From contig NZ_JANQAJ010000011.1 of assembly GCF_024707105.1 (NCBI RefSeq), positions 321,488 to 385,487 on the forward strand: a stretch of 64,000 nt of DNA, in the 5' to 3' direction. The stretch's first letter is position 1. Each line of letters starts with the position of its first letter. This DNA comes from Devosia ginsengisoli (GTDB lineage: Bacteria > Pseudomonadota > Alphaproteobacteria > Rhizobiales > Devosiaceae). A program made the translations under genes and the position numbers. A model generated the notes under the pieces. That model saw only the letters and a program-made list of their open reading frames with translations, was not told the DNA's origin and did no database searches. This document shows positions 54,889-63,646 of this stretch, piece after piece.

Positions 54889-56037
54889 ATGACCGTCATG
54901 TCCCGCAACGACCTGCTGCTCTTCCTCGGATTCACCGTCGTGGTGCTGGCCATGCCGATCTGGCTGCACCCATTCGGCGCGGCCTATCCGGACCTGCTGC
55001 AGCGCTTCATGATCTATGGCATCTTCGCCGTGGGCTTCAACATTCTGTTCGGCCTCACCGGCTATCTCAGCTTCGGCCATGCCGCCTTTTTCGGCGTGGG
55101 CTCCTATGCCGCGGTGTGGTCGTTCAAGCTGCTCAGCCTCGACGCCATCCCGGCCATGATCTTCGCCATCGTGATTTCGGGCCTCTTCGCCCTCATCATC
55201 GGCTATGTGAGCCTGCGCCGGTCGGGCATCTATTTCTCGATCCTGACCCTGGCCTTCGCGCAGATGAGCTATAATCTCGCCTATTCGGTGCTGACGCCCA
55301 TCACCAATGGCGAAACCGGCCTCCAGCTTACCCTCAACGATCCGCGCTATCTCGATCGCGCCATGTTCGAGGCGGCGCCCGGCCAGCCGGTGCCCACCCT
55401 GCTCGGCCAGTCGCTTGGCGGCTTTGCCGGCTTCTATTTCTGCGCGGGCTTCCTGATCCTGGCCTTCTTCATCGCGCAGCGCATTACCAGCTCGCCCTTC
55501 GGCATGATGCTCAAGGGCATCAAGTCCAACCAGACCCGCATGAACTATACCGGCTTCAACACCAAGCCCTATACGCTGGCGGCCTTCGTCATCTCGGGCA
55601 TGTATGCGGGCCTGGCCGGCGCGTTGCTGGCGGTCACCGATCCGCTGGCCGGCGCCGAGCGCATGCAATGGACCGCCTCGGGCGAAGTGGTGCTGATGAC
55701 CATCCTGGGCGGTGCCGGCACGCTGGTCGGCCCTGTCATCGGCGCCTGGCTGATCAAGTATTTCGAGAACATCTTCTCGGCCATCAACGAGAATATCCTG
55801 CACCGCTTCTTCGACTTCCTGCCCGATGGCGTCGACAATGTGCTGGTCGCCATATCGAGCAAGTTCGTCGGCGAGGGCTGGTTCCTCACGCTGGGCCTGG
55901 TCTTCGTGCTGATCGTGGTGTTCCTGCCGGGTGGCATCATGGAAGGGGTGCGCCGCATCGCGCACCTGTTCGACCGCTCCCGCCGCTCGCCGACCAAGCC
56001 GGGCAAGGCCACGCCCCATCCGCAACCTGCCGAATAG
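54889..56037 (+). CDS. ABC transporter permease, LivM type
   Basis: 382 residues: [20 protein letters not shown] is the LivM hallmark, followed by [20 protein letters not shown] and [20 protein letters not shown]. The C-terminus is basic. It pairs with the LivH-type subunit. Confidence 0.92.
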   Translation: MTVMSRNDLLLFLGFTVVVLAMPIWLHPFGAAYPDLLQRFMIYGIFAVGFNILFGLTGYLSFGHAAFFGVGSYAAVWSFKLLSLDAIPAMIFAIVISGLFALIIGYVSLRRSGIYFSILTLAFAQMSYNLAYSVLTPITNGETGLQLTLNDPRYLDRAMFEAAPGQPVPTLLGQSLGGFAGFYFCAGFLILAFFIAQRITSSPFGMMLKGIKSNQTRMNYTGFNTKPYTLAAFVISGMYAGLAGALLAVTDPLAGAERMQWTASGEVVLMTILGGAGTLVGPVIGAWLIKYFENIFSAINENILHRFFDFLPDGVDNVLVAISSKFVGEGWFLTLGLVFVLIVVFLPGGIMEGVRRIAHLFDRSRRSPTKPGKATPHPQPAE

Positions 56038-56049
56038 GACGAGATAGCC

Positions 56050-56814
56050 ATGACCACACCCAATGTCGTCCTGCATGTTGCCGACGTCCACAAGCGCTTC
56101 GGGGGCCTGCATGCCCTGGCCGATATCGACCTGCAGGTCGAGGAGGGCCAGACCCATGCCATTATCGGCCCCAATGGTGCCGGCAAGTCCACCCTGCTCA
56201 ATGTCATCATCGGCAAGCTGGCGCCATCAAGCGGCCAGGTGGTGTTCGACGGCGCCATCCTTACCGGCCGCAAGCCCTATGAGATCAATCAGCTCGGCAT
56301 TGCGCGCGTGTTCCAGACGCCGGAAATCTTTGCCGATCTCAGCGTGCTGCACAATGTGATGATCCCGGCTTTGGCCAAGCGCGACGGCGCCTTCAAGCTC
56401 AACCTGCTGCGCTCGCTCGACAGCGAGACGGGCATCCGCCAGGAGGCCGAGGACATGCTGGAAGATGTCGGCATGCATAGCCGTCGCGAAATGGCGGCGG
56501 GCAGCCTCAGCCGCGGCGACAAGCGCCGCATGGAATTGGCCATGTGCCTGATCCAGCATCCGCGCCTGCTGCTGCTGGACGAGCCCACCGCCGGCATGAG
56601 CCGCCACGACACCAACACCACGATCGAGCTGCTCAAGAAGATCAAGAGCCGCGGCATGACCAAGGTGATCATCGAACACGACATGCATGTGGTATTCTCG
56701 CTGGCCGACAAGATTTCCGTATTGGCCCAGGGCCGGATCATCGCCGACGGCACGCCCGACCAGGTGCGCGGCAATCCCAAGGTGCAGGAAGCCTATCTCG
56801 GAGGGGCCCATTGA
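56050..56814 (+). CDS. ABC transporter ATPase, LivG type
   Basis: 254 residues. Walker A is IGPNGAGKST, the signature is LSRGDKRRMELAM (LSRGD in place of LSGGQ, common in LivG-like subunits), and Walker B is LLLLDEPTAGM. The stop overlaps the next start as TGATG. Confidence 0.93.
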   Translation: MTTPNVVLHVADVHKRFGGLHALADIDLQVEEGQTHAIIGPNGAGKSTLLNVIIGKLAPSSGQVVFDGAILTGRKPYEINQLGIARVFQTPEIFADLSVLHNVMIPALAKRDGAFKLNLLRSLDSETGIRQEAEDMLEDVGMHSRREMAAGSLSRGDKRRMELAMCLIQHPRLLLLDEPTAGMSRHDTNTTIELLKKIKSRGMTKVIIEHDMHVVFSLADKISVLAQGRIIADGTPDQVRGNPKVQEAYLGGAH

Positions 56815-57584
56815 TGAGTGCGATTGCCATGGAAACCCAGATCGTCACCAATAGTCAGGCCGCCTCGGTCGAAACCTCGCGGCCCTTCTTCTCGATCCGC
56901 GACATGCACGCCTATTACGGCGAAAGCTATATCGTGCAGGGTGTCTCGCTCGACATCCGCCAGGGTGAAATCCTGGCCTTGCTCGGCCGCAATGGCGCCG
57001 GCAAGACCTCGACCCTGCGCACCATAGCCCGCACCGACGATCCGCAGATGCGGCAGGGCGAAATCTGGCTCGACGGCAAGCCCATCCACCAGATGAAGTC
57101 GCACGAAGCGGCTCGATCAGGCATCCAGCTCGTGCCCGAGGATCGGCGCATCATTTCGGGCCTGACGGTCGAGGAAAACATCGCCCTCGCCAAAGTGGCG
57201 CCCGGCAATGGCTGGAGCCTCGAGCAGATCTACGAGAGCTTTCCGCGCCTGGCCGAGCGGCGCAAGCAGGAGGGCGTGACCCTCTCCGGCGGCGAGCAGC
57301 AGATGCTGGCCATTGCCCGCGCCTTGGCGCGCGACCTCAAGCTGCTGCTGCTCGACGAGCCCTATGAGGGCCTGGCTCCCGTCATCGTCCACGAGATCGA
57401 GCGCATCCTGCACTCGATCAAGCCGCTGGGCATCACCACCATCATCGTCGAACAGAACGCTGTGGCCGCCCTCAAGCTGGCCGACCGCGCCGTCATCCTC
57501 GATACCGGGGAAGTCGCCTTCGCCGGTACCGCCAAAGAGGTGCTCGACAATACCGAACTTCGCCACGAATACCTGGCCATCTAG
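56814..57584 (+). CDS. ABC transporter ATPase, LivF type
   Basis: 256 residues with about 20 extra N-terminal residues before FFSIRDMHAYYGESYIVQGV. Walker A is GRNGAGKTS, the signature is LSGGEQQMLAIARAL, and Walker B is LLLLDEPYEGLAP. It completes the five-gene ABC operon. The long frame starting at 56544 is a shadow. Confidence 0.92.
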   Translation: MSAIAMETQIVTNSQAASVETSRPFFSIRDMHAYYGESYIVQGVSLDIRQGEILALLGRNGAGKTSTLRTIARTDDPQMRQGEIWLDGKPIHQMKSHEAARSGIQLVPEDRRIISGLTVEENIALAKVAPGNGWSLEQIYESFPRLAERRKQEGVTLSGGEQQMLAIARALARDLKLLLLDEPYEGLAPVIVHEIERILHSIKPLGITTIIVEQNAVAALKLADRAVILDTGEVAFAGTAKEVLDNTELRHEYLAI

Positions 57585-57601
57585 GTAACGGCGATCCAAG
57601 C

Positions 57602-57748
57602 TACCCTGGGCCTTTCGACCAAGGCATTCCGCCGATCTCACCTCTCCCCAGAGAGGCCCAGGGTAAGTTTCCCCAGCACGGCAGCTAACCGTCAGCAAAC
57701 ACGATGTCATTCCCGCGAAAGCGGGAACCTCCGTTGGCTGAACGGAGG
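57602..57748. repeat. set of intergenic hairpins between convergent operons
   Basis: TACCCTGGGCCT (57602-57613) and AGGCCCAGGGTA (57654-57665) form a perfect 12-base inverted repeat. TTCCCGC-GAAA-GCGGGAA (57710-57727) and CCTCCGTT with AACGGAGG (57728-57748) follow. They lie between the ABC and pxp operons and may terminate both; the middle one resembles a widespread palindromic element. Confidence 0.6.
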
Positions 57749-57758
57749 GAGGAGAGCC

Positions 57759-58526
57759 CTACCCCTCGGCGTCAGCCTCTTCCGGCACATTCGCCCTGAT
57801 CTCGATCCCCTCGCCCTCCAGCGCATCGCGCACATCCCGCGCCAGGTCCACCGCACCGGGCGTATCGCCATGCAGGCATATCGAACGCGCCGCCGATTTG
57901 AGCACCGTGCCGTCCACCGCCACGATCTCCCCGGCTTTGGCCAGACGCAAGCAGCGCGCAATCACCGCCTCGGCGTCATGAATCACCGCGCCCTCTTGTG
58001 CCCGCGGCACCAGCAAGCCCTCGGCCGTATAGGCCCGGTCGGCATAGGCTTCGCGGATCAGCGGCATGCCCACCGCCTTGGCCGCCCGCACCTGCTGGCT
58101 GTTATCCAGCGCCAGCACCGCCATTTTGGGGTCCATGCCCTGGATGGTGGCGAAAATCCCCACGGCAAAGGCCAGCTCTTCCGCCGTCTGGTTGGCCAGT
58201 GCCCCATGCAGCTTCACATAGCTGAGCGGCAGGCCCACCTCATCGGCGATGAAGCGCACCAGAAAAAGCTGACTGCGGATTTGCCCCAGCAGCTCATCGA
58301 GCGGCATGACCACGCGGAAGCGCCCGAACCTTTTGGGGTCGGCATAGCCCGGATGCGCCCCGGCCCGCACGCCGCGCGCCTTGCAGATCTTGAGGATATG
58401 CCGGATCGTCGGGGCATCCCCGGCATGGCCGCCGCAGGCGATGGAGGCGCTCGACACGATATCGAGCAGGTCCTCGTCAGTCCCCATGCCCTCGCCCAGA
58501 TCGGCGTTGAGGTCGATCGACGTCAT
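57759..58526 (-). CDS. pxpA: 5-oxoprolinase subunit A (LamB/YcsF family)
   Basis: 255 residues: DLNADLGEGMGTDEDLL and SIACGGHAGDAP are family hallmarks, with KLHGALANQTAE and EAYADRAYTAEGLLVPR. With PxpB and PxpC it hydrolyses 5-oxoproline to glutamate using ATP. It follows pxpC by two bases; the order B-C-A is the same as in E. coli. Confidence 0.95.
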   Translation of the reverse strand: MTSIDLNADLGEGMGTDEDLLDIVSSASIACGGHAGDAPTIRHILKICKARGVRAGAHPGYADPKRFGRFRVVMPLDELLGQIRSQLFLVRFIADEVGLPLSYVKLHGALANQTAEELAFAVGIFATIQGMDPKMAVLALDNSQQVRAAKAVGMPLIREAYADRAYTAEGLLVPRAQEGAVIHDAEAVIARCLRLAKAGEIVAVDGTVLKSAARSICLHGDTPGAVDLARDVRDALEGEGIEIRANVPEEADAEG

Positions 58527-58528
58527 GT

Positions 58529-59428
58529 TCAGCGGCTCCGCAACAGCGCGTGCGCATGTTCCACAGTGACCGGCTCGAAGGCAACCGGCGTTCCGTGCCG
58601 CAACTGCGCAAAGCGGTCGAGATCGGCGCTGATGACGGTGGCGATGCGTGGATAGCCCCCGGTCGGCTGGTGATCGCGCATCAGCACGATAGGCGTGCCG
58701 TCGCCCAATATCTGGATATCGCCCGGAACGATGGCGTCCGATACGAGCGACAGCGCCACCGGTTCGGCAAAGACGCCCGCGGCATCCTCCAGCCGCACGC
58801 CCATGCGGTCGAGACGCGACGAGATGACGAATTCCGCAGCGAGAAAACGCTGACGCAATGCCTGTGGAAACAGGTCCGCATGCAGTCCCCAGATCACGCG
58901 GATCGGTCCCGATGCCGGCTCGGCCGAAGGCAATGTCGCCAGCGTGGCAGATTCACCGCCGCCTCGCAATGCGACGGCGTCCCCTGCCCGCAGTACCCGC
59001 CCATCGAGCCCGCCCAGTTGGGCCCGACTGCTGGTCGCCATGCTGCCCATGACCGGCGGCAGGTCGATATCGGCGTCGAAGCGAAGATAGCCGTAATTGC
59101 CCCAGGTCCCCGGCGTCACCGCCAGCGTATCGCCGGCCCGCAGCATCGCCGTGCCCGGCCAGTCCAGCACCACGCCATTATGCTTCACCACAAAGTCGCC
59201 ACCGGCAAAGCCGACCCGGCATCGCCCGCTCGCCACCCCGATTTCGAGCCCGGCCATGGTGAATTCCACACTGCCGCAGCCTCCTCCGGCCAGCGCTCCT
59301 GCCAGCGCGAAGGCGCCACCATCCATCGGCCCCGAGGCGCCGATGCCATGCCGCAACATGCCGAAGCGTCCTGCATCCTGAACGCTGGTCAGCGGCCCGG
59401 CCCGCAGAATGGTCAGCATCGCACTCAT
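58529..59428 (-). CDS. pxpC: 5-oxoprolinase subunit C (biotin-dependent carboxyltransferase-like)
   Basis: 299 residues: AGPLTSVQDAGRFGMLRHGI, GASGPMDGGAFALAGALAG and MRDHQPTGGYPRIATV match the PxpC/KipA family. Start 59428 overlaps the pxpB stop (ATGA). It acts with PxpB in the ATP-dependent step. Confidence 0.94.
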   Translation of the reverse strand: MSAMLTILRAGPLTSVQDAGRFGMLRHGIGASGPMDGGAFALAGALAGGGCGSVEFTMAGLEIGVASGRCRVGFAGGDFVVKHNGVVLDWPGTAMLRAGDTLAVTPGTWGNYGYLRFDADIDLPPVMGSMATSSRAQLGGLDGRVLRAGDAVALRGGGESATLATLPSAEPASGPIRVIWGLHADLFPQALRQRFLAAEFVISSRLDRMGVRLEDAAGVFAEPVALSLVSDAIVPGDIQILGDGTPIVLMRDHQPTGGYPRIATVISADLDRFAQLRHGTPVAFEPVTVEHAHALLRSR

Positions 59429-60093
59429 GGTGCCGCCTCGAATGCCACCATATCGCCCGGACGCAGCCGGGTCGGCGGCGCGCCGGCCGGATCGAAATTG
59501 CGGAAATCGGTATGTCCGATCACATACCAGCCGGTCGGCATTTCCGTGGCCGTCACCGCTGTCTGCCCCGCCGCGAACAGCACGCTGCCCGGCGGCACGG
59601 CCGGCCGCACATCGGTCCGCCGCGGCACCACCAGCCCCTCGCCATGCAGCCCGCAATAGACAAAGCCCGGCGCAAAGCCGGTCGCCAGCACGCGCAGTGG
59701 CTTGGCATTATGCGCCGCCACGAAGTCCGGGGCTGCCATGCCGAGCATAGCCGCAACCTCATCGAGGTCAGGCCCATCGAATCGCGTCGGAATGGTCCAG
59801 CTTGCCCCCGGCACTGGCGTGTCGCCCAGCGCAAACAGGCGCAGCCGCAATTCCCCGGCAATCGCCGCCGGCGCCGAAGCCCACGGGTCATAACGCAGCA
59901 GCACCGAGACCAGATTGGGCACGATTTCCACCACGCCCGCAATCGGGTCGCGCTCCAGCGCCACGGCCAGCACAATCGCGGCCCGGTTGGCTGCATCGGT
60001 CAGCGCGCTGCCAAAGCGCACCAGAAGGCCACTATCGCCGAGCGGCATGATCGTCGGCGTGGGAAATGTCTCGGGGTCGGACGAGCCGGTCAT
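59425..60093 (-). CDS. pxpB: 5-oxoprolinase subunit B (KipI family)
   Basis: 222 residues: MPLGDSGLLVRFG and VLATGFAPGFVYCGLHGEGL, then RTDVRPAVPPGSVLFAAGQT and YVIGHTDFRNF, the KipI/PxpB signature. It is the first gene of the unit. About 220 bases upstream of it to the next small gene contain no obvious regulatory site. Confidence 0.94.
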   Translation of the reverse strand: MTGSSDPETFPTPTIMPLGDSGLLVRFGSALTDAANRAAIVLAVALERDPIAGVVEIVPNLVSVLLRYDPWASAPAAIAGELRLRLFALGDTPVPGASWTIPTRFDGPDLDEVAAMLGMAAPDFVAAHNAKPLRVLATGFAPGFVYCGLHGEGLVVPRRTDVRPAVPPGSVLFAAGQTAVTATEMPTGWYVIGHTDFRNFDPAGAPPTRLRPGDMVAFEAAP

Positions 60094-60315
60094 GTTCAGC
60101 CCTTGGCCGCAGCACACGGCCAGTCCATGTCGGACCCGCCCGGATCAGTCAACCCGGTCCATAAGCGGCGGAACTCTGCCGCGCTCGGAAGACCGTTCGA
60201 TAGCGCCACTACCCTCGGGCAGCGGCCGGATTTGACCTGCCGGGCGTCTGGAGCGCTTTCAGCCTAAGTGGATACCACTTTGCGGTTCGAAAGCGCGACC
60301 ATCAAAATTCGTCCG

Positions 60316-60492
60316 TCAGTTGGGGTCTTTGCCGTCCTGTTCGATCACGGCATCGAAAAGTTCCCTAGCCTGCCCCACGCCGATCGCCTCGATGGCGACG
60401 GCGGCGATGGCCGCGAACAATTCTGCGATTTCCTGGGGATCGGTGATTTCGGCGTCGTCGTCTTCGGCGTCGGCGTTGATCAGAGTGAACAC
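60316..60492 (-). CDS. small acidic hypothetical protein
   Basis: 58 codons from GTG 60492, with GGAGG about nine bases upstream. The N-terminus is very acidic (NADAEDDDAEITDPQEIAEL) and the rest is helical (AAIAAVAIEAIGVGQARELF). The ribosome site and codon quality support a gene; no family recognised. Confidence 0.5.
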   Translation of the reverse strand: MFTLINADAEDDDAEITDPQEIAELFAAIAAVAIEAIGVGQARELFDAVIEQDGKDPN

Positions 60493-60636
60493 AATAACGC
60501 GCCTCCAAGTTAGCCAATGGAAGGAGTGTGCGGCGATTCCCGTTACGGAATAAATAATGGAAATTGGCCTCTGCCCGGTTTGCGGGCAATTGCCATAAAG
60601 GGCAGCGGGCCTTACTCTTCCGGCGCCGTGTTTGCC

Positions 60637-60849
60637 TCAAGCCAGGATCTCGATGTCTTCGAGGCTGGCCGAAAAGGGCTTCGGCTCATTCCCGTAGATC
60701 ACCTTGAAGCTCTCGTCGTCGCGCACGGCATGGCCGCCGGCATGCCCGAGCACCTTCATCTTCTCATCGGTGAGAATGGTCAGCCCATAGCGCGCCGCCA
60801 GCCGCTTCAACCGGCGCATCCGCGACGCATCAAATTCCTTCCGGCTCAC
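60637..60849 (-). CDS. small hypothetical protein
   Basis: 70 residues from GTG 60849 (GAGGA about six bases upstream). The product is basic then acidic (RMRRLKRLAARYGLTILTDE, FSASLEDIEILA). The frame is open further upstream only because it runs through tRNA-Ser, so the longer version is rejected. Function unknown. Confidence 0.6.
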   Translation of the reverse strand: MSRKEFDASRMRRLKRLAARYGLTILTDEKMKVLGHAGGHAVRDDESFKVIYGNEPKPFSASLEDIEILA

Positions 60850-60869
60850 GGCACGTCCTCTTGTGGGTC

Positions 60870-60957
60870 TGGCGGAAGGGGTGGGATTCGAACCCACGGA
60901 TGCTTGCACATCGGCGGTTTTCAAGACCGCTGCAATCGACCACTCTGCCACCCTTCC
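60870..60957 (-). tRNA. tRNA-Ser (UGA)
   Basis: On the minus strand the acceptor GGAAGGG pairs with CCCTTCC, followed by discriminator G and an encoded CCA. The anticodon stem CGGTC/ACCG-like loop holds TTGAAAA with anticodon TGA. A long variable arm and GTTCGAATC T-loop fit serine. Confidence 0.95.
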
Positions 60958-61026
60958 GTGGGCTCAGGCTTTAGCGGCAGAGCGTCGGGCTGTCCAGAGT
61001 GGCGTACCTGCAGACTTTCGCATCGC

Positions 61027-61155
61027 GCCACGCCCTCGTGGTTCGAGGCGCTGAAGAAGCGCACCTCACCATGAGGGCTACTTCGAACTCGGCGCTCCCA
61101 GTAGCCCTCATGGTGAGGCGGGAGCGTAGCGACCCTCGAACCACGAGGGCGTGGC
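61027..61155. repeat. nested inverted repeat element
   Basis: Outer arms of 21 bases (61027-61047 and 61135-61155) are perfect complements; inner arms of 19 bases (61064-61082 and 61100-61118, core CCTCACCATGAGGG) are also perfect, with weaker pairing between. The whole can fold as one long hairpin. It lies between tRNA-Ser and the end of the oxidoreductase gene and looks like an intergenic repeat family member. Confidence 0.8.
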
Positions 61156-61163
61156 ACGATGCC

Positions 61164-62136
61164 TCAAGGGATGAGCACCACCGAGCCTGTCGTCTCCCGC
61201 CCTTCCAGCGCGCGATGCGCGTCCGCCGCCTCGTCCAGTGCAAAGGTCCGGCCGATCTCCACCTTGATCGCGCCGCTCTTCACCGCCGCGAACAGCAGTT
61301 CCGCGCCTTCCAGCAATTCCTCGCGGCTGGCAAGATAATGCACGCCGGTCGGCCGGGTGACATAGAGCGAGCCCTTGCGCGACAGCACGGTGATGTCAGG
61401 AATCGCTACCACGCCCGAAGCATTGCCGAAGCTCACCATCAACCCGCGGGGGCGCAGGCAATCGAGCGACTTCTCGAACGTCGCCTTGCCGACCCCGTCA
61501 TAGACCACGTCGACGCCCTTGCCGTCGGTGATCTCGCGCACGCGGGCGGCGAAGTCTTCCGTGTTGTAGTTGATGGCGTGGTCGCAGCCATGCGCCTTGG
61601 CCAGCGCCACTTTTTCGGCGCTGCCGGCCGTGCCGATGACCGTGGCACCCAGCGCCTTGGCCCATTGCGTGGCGATCAGCCCGGTGCCGCCCGCCGCCGC
61701 GTGCCAGAGGATGGATCTCGCCCCTGGCCACGGCCCAGGTCTTGAACAGCAGGTAATAGGCCGTCAGCCCCTTGAGCATGATGGCCGCTGCCGTGCGGTC
61801 GTCGATCCCCTCGGGGATGGGTACGACGCGGTCGGCGGCGATCAGCCGCTCGGCGGCATAGGCCCCGATCTGGCCCTGATAGGCCACCCGGTCGCCCACC
61901 TTGAGCCCCGTCACACCCTCGCCAACAGCCGTGACGACGCCTGCGCCTTCATTGCCCGCCACGAAGGGCGTCTGCATCGGATAGAGCCCGGAGCGCTGGT
62001 AGGTGTCGATGAAGTTGAGGCCAATAGCCGTCTGGCGCAAAGCCACCTGCCCCGGTCCCGGAGCGCCCAGCGTCCGCTCCTCGACAGTCAGAACATCGGG
62101 GCCACCGGTGTGGTGGACGACAACCGCCCGGGTCAT
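61164..62136 (-). CDS. quinone oxidoreductase (zinc-free MDR family), frameshifted
   Basis: About 324 residues in two frames. The first (MTRAVVVHHTGGPDVLTVEE, FVAGNEGAGVVTAVGEGV) runs to about 61716; the second (AAGGTGLIATQWAKALGATV is the NADPH-binding Rossmann) continues to SGAIKVEIGRTFALDEAADA. One extra base near 61711-61716 explains the break, in a GGATCT context rather than a long run. It should reduce quinones or enones with NADPH. Its start overlaps the terC-like stop (ATGA). Confidence 0.85.
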
Positions 62137-63026
62137 TTCGTGCTCCTCGGCTTGCGCGGCGCCGATTTCGGCCGCGACTGGGCGCGAGAGGTGGGGCTGG
62201 CTTTGGCGCCCGGCCTCTTGACTGCCGCCACGCCCGCCCCGCCTGTCACCGAGCCGCCCGCCCCGGTAAACGGCGCCACCGGCGCGTGGGCGCCCTTACG
62301 GGCCAGCTTGCGCTGCTTGGCGATGATATTGACCGCCTCGACGAGCACCGAAAAGCCCATGGCGGCGTAGATATAACCCTTGGGAATATGGAAACCGAGG
62401 CCATCGGCCACCAGCGACACGCCGATCAGCAGCAGGAAGGCCAAAGCCAGCATCTTGGTGGTCGGATGGTCGGCGACGAACTTGGCCACCGGGCCCGAGG
62501 CTACGAACATCACGCCCACGGCCACGATGACGGCGGCGATCATCACTTCCACATGCTCGGCCATGCCGACCGCGGTGACGATGGAGTCGATGGAGAACAC
62601 CATGTCGATGACGATGATCTGCCCGATAATGGCAGCAAAGGCGGCCGTGGCCTTCTGCGCCATGTCCGCCTCGTGCGGTTCCTCGATGGCCGCATGCATT
62701 TCATGTGTCGCCTTGTAGACCAGGAACACGCCGCCCGCGATCAGGATCAGGTCCTTCCACGACAGGTCGAGCCCGAAGGCCGAGATGACTGGCTGGGTCA
62801 GGCTGATGATCCAGGAAATGACCAGCAGCAGCAGGATGCGGAAGACCAGCGCCAGCGCCAGGCCGATCTTGCGGGCGCGATCGGCCTGTTCCTTGGGCAG
62901 GCGCGACACCAGCACCGAGATGAAGACGATATTGTCGATGCCCAGCACGATCTCCATGACCGTGAGAGTCGCGAAGGCGACCCAGACATTCGGATCGGCG
63001 AGCAGCTCAAGCATCGTGGGCTCCAT
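62133..63026 (-). CDS. TerC-family integral membrane protein
   Basis: 297 residues with about eight helices. MEIVLGIDNIVFISVLVSRL and VIDMVFSIDSIVTAVGMAEH are the TerC Asp-rich motifs. The C-terminal ~60 residues are a basic, Pro-Ala-rich tail. TerC/Alx-type proteins export manganese or other metals. The start could also be MLEL at 63014. Confidence 0.92.
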   Translation of the reverse strand: MEPTMLELLADPNVWVAFATLTVMEIVLGIDNIVFISVLVSRLPKEQADRARKIGLALALVFRILLLLVISWIISLTQPVISAFGLDLSWKDLILIAGGVFLVYKATHEMHAAIEEPHEADMAQKATAAFAAIIGQIIVIDMVFSIDSIVTAVGMAEHVEVMIAAVIVAVGVMFVASGPVAKFVADHPTTKMLALAFLLLIGVSLVADGLGFHIPKGYIYAAMGFSVLVEAVNIIAKQRKLARKGAHAPVAPFTGAGGSVTGGAGVAAVKRPGAKASPTSRAQSRPKSAPRKPRSTK

Positions 63027-63193
63027 GCGAGTCTTGTGACTGCCTATCTAAGCGGACCTTGGCGCATAGAAAAGGCCGCATGGCAGAGTTTTCCGCATAG
63101 CGTGCGGCTGGCGGCACAAAGTCGCTGCGGCGGTGCTGGCTTCGGCGCGGCGCCGGGTGATAACCTCGGTCAACCTGCTTGCGAGTAACAGCC

Positions 63194-63646
63194 ATGGAAT
63201 CGTTCACCCCGCTTACCGCTGCCCTGGGCGGCGCCCTTATCGGCTTGGCCGCCGCCGTGCTGTGGCTGGGCAATGGCCGTATTGCCGGCATATCCGGTAT
63301 TTTCGGTCAACTGCTTCCGCCAGCACAAACCGTGGTCTGGCGCGTAGTGTTCCTCGTGGCCCTAGTTGCCGCTACTTTTGCCGCAGCCCAGCTCTTCCCC
63401 ACGCTCGGCGTGGGCGGCGACACCCCTGCCCGTCTGGTCGAAGCGCCTGCCGCCTGGGGCGTACCGACGCCGGTCTGGCTGGCCATTGCCGGCCTGCTGA
63501 CGGGCCTGGGCACCAAGATCGGCAATGGCTGCACGTCCGGCCATGGTGTCTGCGGCCTGGCCAGGCTGTCGCTGCGTTCGCTGGTGGCGGTGCTGGTCTT
63601 CTTCGGCGTCGCCGTCATCACCGTCACCGTTACGGGAATCGTATGA
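63194..63646 (+). CDS. YeeE/YedE-family membrane protein, first half
   Basis: 150 residues with about four helices. GLLTGLGTKIGNGCTSGHGV holds the conserved Cys of thiosulfate and sulfur-compound transporters of this family. Its stop overlaps the start of the partner (ATGATG). Confidence 0.9.
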   Translation: MESFTPLTAALGGALIGLAAAVLWLGNGRIAGISGIFGQLLPPAQTVVWRVVFLVALVAATFAAAQLFPTLGVGGDTPARLVEAPAAWGVPTPVWLAIAGLLTGLGTKIGNGCTSGHGVCGLARLSLRSLVAVLVFFGVAVITVTVTGIV

